From the NCBI GenBank assembly GCA_029204045.2, contig CM055068.1, forward strand, positions 31,718,203 through 31,782,202: DNA of 64,000 nucleotides. The letters are read 5' to 3'. Positions 53,895-64,000 of this stretch are shown here, piece by piece. Under the pieces are notes generated by a model. The model was not told the DNA's origin, did no database searches, and saw nothing but the letters and a program-made list of their open reading frames with translations. The DNA is from Tillandsia leiboldiana. Its lineage: Eukaryota; Streptophyta; Magnoliopsida; Poales; Bromeliaceae. A program made the position numbers and the translations under genes. The number at the start of each line of letters is the position of its first letter. The first letter of the stretch is position 1.

Positions 53895-56800
53895 TTACCG
53901 ACAGAGAGTGTCACCGTGAATGACCCAATTCACAAAACTCTCATTGAACTCACTTAATATGGAAGAGTACTCGGAAGCATCGTACTCTAGTATTTCTGCA
54001 CTCTGTTTTCCCTGCCATAATTATTCAACAGTTACAACTCGCTCACATAATTTATCGTTTGCTGTGAAATTATAATGAACAAACAAAAAAAAACAAAGGG
54101 AACACCATGCAATTACAGTGTAAAGCCAAGCAATAAGCTGAAGCTGACAATGAGAAAAATTTCGGTTGTTGATACAGAACGTTTCATCACTAATCTTATC
54201 ATTATCAATACTACCTATTGGTTACTCCTTGCTACTGAGCAAGAAAGGTGTTTGAAGCCAATGAGTAGCTAAAAGAAGGGAAAGCAGCAAGAAATTGATG
54301 TCCAAAAGATATATACCTATTTTTATACATGATTCCATAGCAACTTTAATGAATTTGATTTCCTTAAAAAAGGAAAGATATAGCAGCACAAAGCAATTCT
54401 GCTATGTTCAATGTGTTAACTAACCAATGTGAATCAAGGGCATTCTAATGTATTTCATTAGTTTTTCTCTCAAATAAAAAAGATTAATCAACTCCTGTTA
54501 GTACCTGAAATCTGACATGTCAACCATAATCAAGATTAGTGAGTGGTGTAACCAATAAAGGCTGATAAACCATGGCAAGAAATATGATTAAAATTTATCC
54601 AGTAGAGGTGGTGAGGAAGGATCTAATGGAAGCTACTAACCTTTATGCCAGTTACACTTGGAGGTGGACTTGTCTCAGTTGTTATGCCATTGATGACATT
54701 TTCCAATGAAAGATTCCCAACTGGGGAGCTTGCGGCCGAAGACCTGCATAGATATCAAGGATTAAAACTAAATATTTAACAAAAATCCACTTTTCAATGA
54801 GATTTCCATGAGAATTCAAAGTTGGACAAACTGAACGTAAGTTTTTTTAACAGGATTGATCGACTGTCCCTAGCGCAAGTGGCAAAAGGCTTGGTGGTTA
54901 AAACGCGAGGTCCCGAGTTCAAAATCTAGTTGCACATTTTCAGCTAAGTTTATTTCAAAATAAACGAAGCGGGTAGCATGCTACCTCTCTAAAAAAAAAA
55001 AATTTTTTTAACAGGATTTTAGCCAGTGAAAGACATTGAAAGCCACAAAAAGAAATTGGAAGATTAAAACAGAAATTGAACAAAATAATATAAAAAAGTT
55101 TATACATACAATAAGACAATACAGACTCTAGATTAGTTGAACAATCACTAGCATTGCACAAATGGTCATGAGAAAAAGACTAACTTGGAACACTCCATAA
55201 GACTTTAGTAAATATGAGAAACTTGAAATGTAACACACTGACACACACCAGAAGGGAAAAAGAAAGCAATAAAACTGTGTACAAGACTTAGATATAAAGA
55301 TGAGTAATATAAATATCATATCACCTTTCATACATTTCTTCCTCGCATCCAGAAGAGGACAGTGAATCAAGGTTCAGAAAGTTTGAATCTCCAGGTTCAT
55401 AGTAAAATGTATATTCCCCATTTATAAGAAACTGCTTAAGAGGAATTGTGGGAGTGGGCCTACAATTGATGGACAAATTTCAGTCAGCTTATCAACAAAT
55501 TAACTAACAAAGAATCCACTCTAAGCAGGTGTTACAGTTTAACTACGGCAAGCTGAGAATAAATGAAAAGAAATCACAATAACTTTAATAATTGTGCCAT
55601 ATTTTTAACTTCATACAGAAGTTAAAGTTGTAGATACATTAAAGAGCATAGAAATTTACATGTTGAGTTTCAACTGCTTTAGTAGTACATGTTGTCCTCC
55701 ACAAACATAAATTCAGATGACATCTTGATTTCGGTATCATGTAAAACCATTTTGTTATCAGAAATGCTAGAAAAGTGGGTCCTTTAAATGCATCAATAGT
55801 AAAAAAAAATAAGTAAATTTTTAGACAGAAATTTTAAGGGGCTTATATTCAAAAGAAAAGTGGATAAATTACCTTGAGTATAATACTTTATTCATGCCAT
55901 TTGAAGTCTCTTGTATTGAATCAGAGAGTGCCTTGTTTAGGATTCCATTTACACGAGCATCACAGCTGGATAAAGGTGAACTGCTTTCGCAAAGAATGTT
56001 GCCATCTGATAGAGACTTTTTGATAAATGACCTATCAGGTCAAATACGCATGTTCACTAGAAAGTACATCTTTTAACTTAAAAACTTCATTTTAATAGAT
56101 GCAAGAACAGCAGAATTCACAAAGTCATCAGAGATAAAGCGAAAAACAAACATTTAAGCTATCAAAATTTTTTAAAAAAGTAGAGAAAAGGGTGGTTATA
56201 TGCTGATAGAAGAATCCCAAAGGAACAAATGATGTAGAAATATCCAGCCCATTTATAAAAATTGATGATACAAAATAAACAAGTAGGCATGAAAATTGGC
56301 AGGAAATTATCTGTTTAATCCACAGGACAATTGTGAGTTCCGTCAGGTATAAATTAAATTTGCTCATCTGGCTTGAATTGGGAACCCTATATACATTTAA
56401 ATGTACTTATCCAGAGACTAAGATGTTTCAACATGCCACTTAGCCACATCGATCTTCCTTTGCATTAAAAGGTGTTCTCTCTATTATTCTTTCCTCTCTG
56501 TAGCACAGTACATTTCCTTTTATCCAGTTCGTGTCCAGTTGTTTTTCACTTGTCGAGGTAACTTGTGAAAAATTAAGCTGGCTGAATGCAATGAGCTAAA
56601 GAATTATACTATCAACCTAAAGAATTTTGTCCAATCCTGGTATGCGAGTATTGTAGGCAATACTCTAACAAGTCTCCAAGCGCAAGTTTGTTGCACCAGA
56701 AGCTTGGTTGGGATAATTTATAGTTTTTTCTCAACAGAATTTGTGACTTAGGGAAATTACAACAAAAATAAGCAGAAATAAACAAGTGTCATTCCCATTT

Positions 56801-58137
56801 TAAAGTAAACATTGCCTGAAATTTCCAATTTAATATCAATGAAAGCAACTAACAAACTTCCATAATGCCTGCAAAAGAACAGCAATAGTACCTAGAAGTT
56901 TTGTAAGGGAAATGGTGATCATGTCCTAGGTTGCAATGCTGATCAGAGTCTAACTCCCAAAGGGCTGGTTTACCCTCTTGAGGTTGGAAGTAGCCCAGGA
57001 ATCTGCAATATAGGAAAACAAAAGCATTGCTATAAAGTAACCTTAAGTTCATCAAATTTTAATTAGATGTAAAAATAACAGTAAATGAACTTAGCAAATT
57101 ATAAGGGTAAATTAGGATGGACTTACAGGTTTATAGCAGCCTGTTTATTAGCATCCATATAGGCATTGCTATAGTATCTTTGAAGTGTTCTAAAGAACTC
57201 CTGAGACTGAATTGCCAACTTCAAGTGGCCTCTTCTCTCAGAGAATATCTACGATCATAAAACACGAATGATTAGACCAATAACAAAGCATTACTAACTT
57301 CCCATTTTCCACAATAATTCTAGCAATGGTTGCATGTCCTAGTAAATTCAAATGTCTGAAAATTGGATGAAGAAAATGTCTTCCAAATATTTAGTGGATG
57401 AGATACATTGACACCATTACATATACATACCTTGTTGTGAGCAGCGGACCCACCATACTGTTGAGCAAGAGTATCACCCATTCTCTCGTAAAAGCACATT
57501 AGATATTTAGCCAAAGGGTCATCTAAATCAATCTCAGGGACAGCTATAATATCCAATGCATGAAGTTGATGCCCAAGAGCAGCTAAACCATAAGCATATT
57601 GTGCAACATTAGTACGGTCCAAGCAATCTATGCAATTCGTTCGCACGACACCATTTTGGAACTTAGGTGGTTTAGCAATGCAAATTTTGCTATTTTCAAC
57701 TTTATCCTCAGCGATAGCATGACCAGAGGCGTCAGAGCTTAAAGAGACATCTTCTTGGGATCCATCACCCAACGTATCAACATCATCTGTATTATCGCTA
57801 TTGCTGTTGTTATCAGATGAATAGTGACCGACATTATCCTTCCTAAAAGAAGCAAAGATATCGATGAGAAAGAATTAGGTAAAGAAAGGGTTAAATTACA
57901 AATACATTTGACAAATGAACACTCTTCAAACTTGACAGTGGATGTAGTGTGCGCATTCTTGGCTATGGAGGGCACGGTACAAGGGGGGTGCCACAGCACC
58001 CCCCGTGCCGCGATACCCTCGCAGGTATCGCGCGAGACAGCGCGATACCCGCGTGGGTATCGGGCGGCACTGCCGCCCGTGCCGCTCTTTTTTTTTTTTT
58101 TTTTGCGCCACTTTTTTTTTCTTTTTTTCTTGCCGCC

Positions 58138-58196
<59 letters not shown>

Positions 58197-58228
58197 AGTT
58201 TTAATTGTTTTTCAAAAAAAAAAAATAT

Positions 58229-58263
<35 letters not shown>

Positions 58264-61200
58264 TTTGGTGGGTTTTTATATTTTTTATCTATTTTTTTTT
58301 GGTAGATTTTTTTTTTATAAGTCCTTATGTCCTTTATTCGATTTTTTTTAAAAAAAAATTTCTTTTTTGGGATTGGCCTTTGTATCCGTAGTTTTTTTTT
58401 ATTTGAATATTTTAAATTTGTAAAACCTTTTTAAAAAAAATAAAATTACATAATTTTTTATCTATAGTTTATAAAAAGTTAAAAATAGATATACTTGATT
58501 TAATTATTATATAATTAAATTTTAAATTATTTTGGATAGATCTAGTATTTTATATAAGATTTGCGATAAAAATAATTTTATTTTTAAATTTAAAAAATTA
58601 AAAATGCTAATAAAATTAAAAGTTAAATTAAATCAATTAATACTTTAATTTGTTTAATTTATTTGTCATGTAATTTATTACTCATATTGTTTTTTTTCAT
58701 CATGTTGTTCTTTTTCTAACCTTCTTAAATAAATTTTACTTGTAAATTTTATTATTATATTTTAATTTCTATTTTCTATGAGGTATAATTTTTTTTTTAC
58801 ATTTTAAGAAACTTATCACTATATTAATTGATTTGTATAGTAAGTTATATATAGTGAATATTTATAATTATTTGACTAAATCTTTCAAAATAATATTATA
58901 AAAGCTGATTGGGAACAAAAAAACTATAAAAAAAGCGTGCCACTAGGAGGCCATGCGTATCCATCGGCACGCAAGCGTGCCACGTGTCGGCACGCAAGCA
59001 TGCCCATGCCATACCGTGTCAGGCGGACAACGGCACGCCCCCATGCCACGGCACTTTATTCCTTGCTATGGATATATAAAATGTGGTCAAAGACCTTGAG
59101 AACTGCCAACTTTCAAAAAGTTTACAACCCAAAAATAAATAACACAAATTTGTTTTACTGTTTTATAGTTGGAGATATGAGTTTTCACTATTATCATAAC
59201 ATATACATCTGGTTTGCCTGATTGAGTCACCAATTCAGATTAATTTACCATATCCTGGAACTAATTGTAGTCCAAGGTGTTTGGAGTTCCAATAAACATA
59301 ACATTAGCCTTTCGACTAGAGAATTGGTTACCTTTAACTCATTGCATCGAAGTACTCTTGAAAACTTTAGTTTGATATTTAGTTGCAGAAAAAAAAAATG
59401 CAGCTCAAATATAACTCCACTATGAAACAAGTAAAATTGCTAGCTAATTTATGCCGTAACTTGTACTAATGTCTGGTGCATTTCAGAATGCAATTGAGCA
59501 ATCACACACTTAAAAATATCAGACACCTATGTGTATTAATACCTCCTATTATATTCAAATTGTACTAACCAAAGGACATTGAGGAGAGTTGAACAGTCTA
59601 AACAAACATTTTTTTTCTTGCCCTCGGTTGAAAATTGTCTGATCTGATTGTTAATGAAAGAAGTAGCCAAACTCTGGTGATTGAAAGGGGATTTAGGATG
59701 GCCCAACCTCCAATATGGAATTTGGAAGTTTTGTTTTTCCCTTTGAGGGGTAAAATAAAATAATAGTAATGAATTTCGAAAAGAAATTATCTCATATGAT
59801 TTGATTATCTGAGAAAAGATAAAAAGTCGTTCGACATATGGGCTTTATCTTATGTTTATTTTGTCTACATAGAAATGTTTTATATAGCAGCCTAACATAT
59901 ATCTCTATTGATAACATAGTAATGTAGGATTAACTTGTCGTAAATGCTTATAATTCACGTAAACAGGACAGCACTTTTAGAGATTTATAAAGTCAGCTAT
60001 TAAGTTACTGAACATTTCCCAGGAATCATTTGAAAGCAAAAAAATAATACGTAGATAGCACATGACAAAGTTAAAAGTAATTCACGATAAACTACTATCT
60101 TGAAAGATACTTACAAAATAACATTGAAAATAGGGCCCCCGTCGGGCCTTGGAGTTGGTACAGCTTGACAATAGAAGAAGCCTGTTAAACTTATTGCTTG
60201 TAACGCTACTTTCACCAGTACAGTAAGCACGTTTTTGGCTTTGCTGCAAAAAACTCATATATTTAGTTTTTATCTCAAAAATGATAGATTTTAAGTCATA
60301 AACTATACAGAAACAATAAATGAAAGAATAACAATAGTACTTCTGAGAATTTTTATGGAGATCCCAATGTAAGAATCTCAAATGGTTCTCCTCTGTTAGA
60401 CTATTATTTAAGAACTTGATTGCCCTGTCAAACTCTCTATGGAGTAGAGATTCTCTGGGTTTTTTCTCACGCCTCTGCCAAACAGAACCAAGAAAAAGGT
60501 AAGAGTCGGAAGTTCCTGATTATCATACAGCTCTTATTCAAATAGCATATACAAACAACTGGTAACATAATATTCCAGTACAATGATGTACTAATATCGA
60601 AAACTCACCTTAATCAGGTTAAGAATAATGATAGGACTTCCATATCTATTTACAAGGTTCTCAAAATGGAGCCTGGTAGCTTGAAAATTCTTATCCTTGT
60701 TATGTACTGAAAAAAAAAAAAAAAAGGAAACAACCATTTCACTGCATGACCTAGTAGCTTTATTTTGAAGATTGCATAGCAGCTGTTTATAACTCACATA
60801 TGATATCAGGTTTAAGATTCAACTTCGAGGTTTCTTGGGACCAGAAAAGCGGAATGGAACCCCTGTTCTGCACAACAGAACTTATCTGTGTGGAAGTAAC
60901 ACTGGGAATTTCTTCAGTTACAATCTGTTCTGTCTCAACATCATTTGCTACCCTACCCTTCTCATTAACACCTCGCTTTAGATACCTGATCCAGAAAAGG
61001 ATGATGGGCATCAAGTAATTTAACACTCCACTTCTTTGTCCAAAACAAACAAGATATAACTTTCTTATCTGACTTGTTTGCAATCAACATAAATAATCAC
61101 ATGCCAACCATAAAAAGGGAAAACAATTAAAAAGTGTTTAATGTTCAAGAACCTGGTTCCAGCATAATGCCTTGAGCGTCTAGCTATAAGTGTCAACAAA

Positions 61201-61945
61201 AAGTCCCTCCCAGATATTGAAAATGTGTCCTAAATTTACATAGAAAATGACCATCAGCTTCCTCTTATGGAACATGTGATGATGCAAAAGATAAAAAAGT
61301 GTATGATACTAAGAGCAGTAAAGAGAGCAAAAGGCAACAAAAAGCAGGTAAATTAGTCTATCTGTTTCAAAAATAACAAAATACACTTCCATGATTAGGT
61401 TAGCTTGTTGTACATAATCTATCAGCACAAAAAAAGGGGAAACTTACAAAAACCCCACCTATGGAATAAGCATTTATGACCCTGTGGTTCAAATTATAGC
61501 ACCTTACTCCCCTGTGGTTTTGTTTTGTTTCCACAAGACCCTGCCATTAAAAGGGTAGAAAAGATCCACATTTTTATAAACCACAGGTCGTAAAGTGCAG
61601 ATCACAAAGTAATGAAGTGTTATATTGTACTACATTGCAGTTTACGAAACATAGCACATTTCTACCCTTTTTGATGACAGATTCCTTAGGGCCTGTTTGG
61701 CTTGCCATAAAACTATGAAAATTAGTTTTTCGTGGAAAAGTTTCTGATGGAAAAATAATTTTACAGTCTGTGATGTTTGGTCCGTAGGAAATGAAATTAG
61801 TTTTCATTCCATCCTTGTTTGGTTTGCCGGAAAAAATACAAAGGATAAATTTTACATTATATATTATAAATTATGGATTATTTGGATAAATTGTTTATGT
61901 AAATATGGTATTTAATTATTATAGGACATATAAAAATATTATAAA

Positions 61946-61977
<32 letters not shown>

Positions 61978-63948
61978 GATAAAATAAATTTTAAATAATA
62001 TGATAGGAGCAGTATGCAATGTTATATATATACTTTTCTCCTATTTTTGGTCATTTGAAAATTTAAAATTTTTTTATTAATTATTTTTATTTATATATAT
62101 TGTATTATTTAACAAGCATGCAATATTACAATATTATAGTTTATTAATAGATAATATGTAAATTAAAAGTATATTACATCTATATGTAATATATATTAAT
62201 ATTATCATATTATAAATAAAATGTATATTTAATATTATAAAATTTTTATAATAGTGCAACCAGTACATGGCCCTTGGTTTGAGTAACTCATGCGGCTCAC
62301 AAGGTTGCATGATTCCTTGTGGACCGCGTGAAGTTTTTGTGCATAGACTCAGTACAACGCATTTTTTCAGAGCGAAAGTTTTTATTTTCCACTCGGTTTG
62401 AATTTCTTTTACAAGCAACCAAATGGTTGGAAAAATATTTTTCAAACTGAAAATAGTTTTCAGCCTCCTTTTACAGCAAACCAAACACCCCCTTACCAAG
62501 GAATTTAAACAAAAACACAAAAGCAAAGTACTAAACTTTGAACCACAGGATAGTAAACTGCAAACGTGCCACTCCTTGAATGATAAAGTTAGTAAAACAT
62601 TTATTCATTTTAGATTTACCTGCTTGAAAAACCCGTATACTAATGCAACAGTCCAAAGTGTATTCTTAAGGTGATTATGAATTCCTCGTGTTAGGAATTC
62701 ATTCCAGACAAACATAGTTTCGTATAAGGCCCGTCCTTTTTGTTTATCACATAAGTTCTTCTGAAGGCTTTTCATGATGTGGTATGAATAGCTGAAAAAG
62801 AAGTCCTTCGTAAGATCTATGGTGCATAAGAGCTTCTTGTATCTGCATCGTAAATAAAGGGGGTAAAAAAAGGAATGCTGTGAAAGCTGAATGGTTATAT
62901 TGGGGATGACACAAAATAATACAAAATAATAGAGGTAAGGTGATAATGATAAAGAGTGTAAAAAGCAGGAACTTTTTTATTACTTAAAGAATGTATAAAG
63001 AATCATTTGTAATTATTTCACTAGTGAATAGGCTTACTATAGTATGTAAATAACAGTGAATTGGTACTTAAGCACTTAATAATCCTACAATGATGTAAAA
63101 ATGGTGACCACTATAAAACAATAGTAACAGTGATAATAATATAATATGAGAAACAGTTGCTACCAGCAAACAATATCCACCGTTCCCATTACAAAAAGAA
63201 AAGAAAAAAGACAATAGAAGAATTTTTCATTACATGTAAATAAAAATAAAATAAAATAAAGAACCATTAAGAAATGAAAAGAAATAGAAGTATTGAAGAG
63301 CATCAATCATGTTTGCATTTTCTCATGGCACTTATGAATCACCGATAAATTTCAAGCATTAGAGCAAATTTTACTAATGAACTCGTCACAAAAATACTTC
63401 TTTAATACTGGATACATGAATGACAAGTTGTAAACATAAAAAAATTATACATCATACAACATGAAGAAAGCAGGTCACCTGTTCTCATTCTTATTATTGA
63501 CCAGATTGGACTGCATGCAGGAATTTGGCAGCATAATCATATCAGTTTTGGTGATCTTATATACAGCATGACCACATATAGCCCCAATTTGCTTTCTTTC
63601 AGTAATAAGCAGCATATAATAGGGTCCCAAGAACTTGACAAAACCTGTCATAGAAATGTTTCATAAAAACATTGCCAAGGGATGGCACAATTACCTCAAC
63701 AGAATTTGGAGTAGCGTAATAAGAAAGAAAGTTATTAACTTACCAATGATGCCATAACAGGTTGTAACAAATTTTAGTCCACCAGTTGACCTATTTCCTT
63801 CATCTATTCGTTTCAACAGGTCAAGACATTCACCTTGTGTGTATGTACTGAAGTCCTCTCGAATGTTGAGCTCTGATGGCTCCGACCTATCAATCTTAAG
63901 AACTCTCCATGATGTTCTGCTCTCATCACTTCCAAACAAATAAAAATT
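53895..63948 (-). CDS. SAC: SAC-domain phosphoinositide phosphatase (plant SAC2-SAC5 type), 5' end outside window
   Basis: Exons, 5' to 3': 63948-63744, 63644-63479, 62842-62620, 61229-61153, 60985-60798, 60706-60609, 60474-60341, 60243-60115, 57842-57431, 57248-57127, 57002-56892, 56031-55873, 55459-55325, 54743-54641, 54011-53895. All introns are GT-AG and phases agree: 2379 nt, 792 residues plus TAA at 53895-53897. Window residues: 'FYLFGSDESRT' near 2-12, 'ARRSRHYAGTRYLKRGVN' from 214, 'GSIPLFWSQE' near 260, catalytic CX5R in 'RTNCIDCLDRTN' (C477, R483), 'GYFQPQEGKPALWELDSD' from 588, then a Ser-rich tail. Family knowledge: such enzymes hydrolyse phosphoinositides; Arabidopsis SAC2-SAC5 act at the tonoplast on PtdIns(3,5)P2. 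Length suits a family of about 800 residues, so only some tens of N-terminal residues should be missing. Substrate is inferred. Exons were placed by eye. Confidence 0.9.
54842..55018 (+). mobile_element. tRNA-derived SINE with 16-bp target duplications, in SAC intron
   Basis: The body 54858-55002 has a Pol III A box TAGCGCAAGTGG (54871-54882), a B box GTTCAAAATC (54917-54926) and an A12 tail. TTTTTTTAACAGGATT occurs at 54842-54857 and again at 55003-55018 without mismatch. It lies in the intron between exons 55459-55325 and 54743-54641, opposite to the gene. The perfect duplications and clean tail suggest a recent insertion. Confidence 0.85.
57962..59072. mobile_element. Probable 1.1-kb transposon insert in SAC intron
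   Basis: GCTATGGA occurs at 57962-57969 and 59065-59072 around a block unlike the rest of the intron. It starts with a GC-rich array of four hairpins (57983-58078), passes through T-runs, (CT)n (58138-58196) and (TTTA)n (58226-58265), an AT-rich core, and ends with GGCACG...CGTGCC hairpins (58966-58981). Clear terminal inverted repeats are not seen, so the class is open. An 8-bp duplication would fit hAT-like transposition. The 2.27-kb intron would be about 1.2 kb without it. Confidence 0.5.
61686..62495. mobile_element. Tourist-like (PIF/Harbinger) MITE in SAC intron
   Basis: The element runs 61689-62492 (804 bp), flanked by TTA (61686-61688, 62493-62495). Its ends GGGCCTGTTTGGCTTGCCAT and, reversed, GGGGGTGTTTGGTTTGCTGT agree at most positions over 24 bp. 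The interior is AT-rich with an (ATA)n run near 61950-61977 and no transposase. It lies between exons 62842-62620 and 61229-61153. Confidence 0.75.
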
Positions 63949-64000
63949 CTGCAACATAGTATGGTGAGTAATCAATTCTTCAATGCTGATATAGTTTGTC
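63949..64000 (-). other. SAC intron at the right window edge
   Basis: On the minus strand this ends TATGTTGCAG, a good acceptor for the exon starting 63948. The upstream exon(s) with the start codon are beyond the window. Confidence 0.75.

Noticed and set aside
54861..54950. A tRNA gene
   Set aside because: A and B boxes are present but the cloverleaf is not kept, and the A-tail plus 16-bp duplications show a SINE.
57926..58391. Open frames with Ser/Leu or Phe/Tyr runs
   Set aside because: They are translations of (CT)n, T-runs and (TTTA)n inside a SAC intron.

Overview
The window reads as nuclear DNA of a flowering plant, possibly a monocot (low confidence). The grounds are Ty3/gypsy chromoviruses primed by initiator-Met tRNA (PBS TGGTATCAGAGC), a Mutator-like transposase relic, a tRNA-type SINE, a Tourist-like MITE, and one intron-rich host gene with GT-AG introns. 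It has two halves: a GC-rich retrotransposon nest (about 1-50.6 kb) and an AT-rich genic part (about 52.4-64 kb).

Nest, left to right. The 3' part of a family-B LTR (1-2332). A GC-rich spacer holding a Tekay-like solo LTR (2728-6645). A second B LTR in reverse orientation (6776-9800). Decayed Ty3/gypsy internal DNA (9801-12559, resuming 26469-27200). A third, reversed solo B LTR (12560-26463, 5-bp target duplication GCGGC), itself split by young element A (13439-23977, target duplication CCTGC). The start of a short LTR (27201-27404) and a reversed Tekay-like LTR (27405-28910). Then element D: LTR, gag, LTR, degraded gag, reaching a 100-N gap (41401-41500). Then the pol and 3' LTR of a Tekay-type chromovirus E (41501-49286), sitting in a fourth B LTR (49287-50596). 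A Mutator-like relic and a cluster of nested inverted repeats (50.9-52.3 kb) end the nest.

Host gene. On the minus strand, 53895-63948+, 15 exons with consistent splice phases encode 792 residues of a SAC-domain phosphoinositide phosphatase of the plant SAC2-SAC5 type. The catalytic CX5R motif is intact and a stop codon is present. The N-terminal exon(s) lie beyond the right edge. Introns carry a SINE with a 16-bp target duplication, a 0.8-kb Tourist-like element and a 1.1-kb insert that begins with a hairpin array.

How the elements relate. E is the pol-bearing relative of the non-autonomous elements. In A, the region from reverse transcriptase through most of integrase is gone; one minisatellite lies before the gag relic and a second takes the place of the missing pol. 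D keeps only gag. They share a PBS, a hairpin just before the polypurine tract, and hairpins in the LTR. Several LTR hairpin stems differ between copies by paired, pairing-preserving changes. These structured RNA candidates, with the LTR splice signals and self-complementary minisatellites, are the most interesting content.
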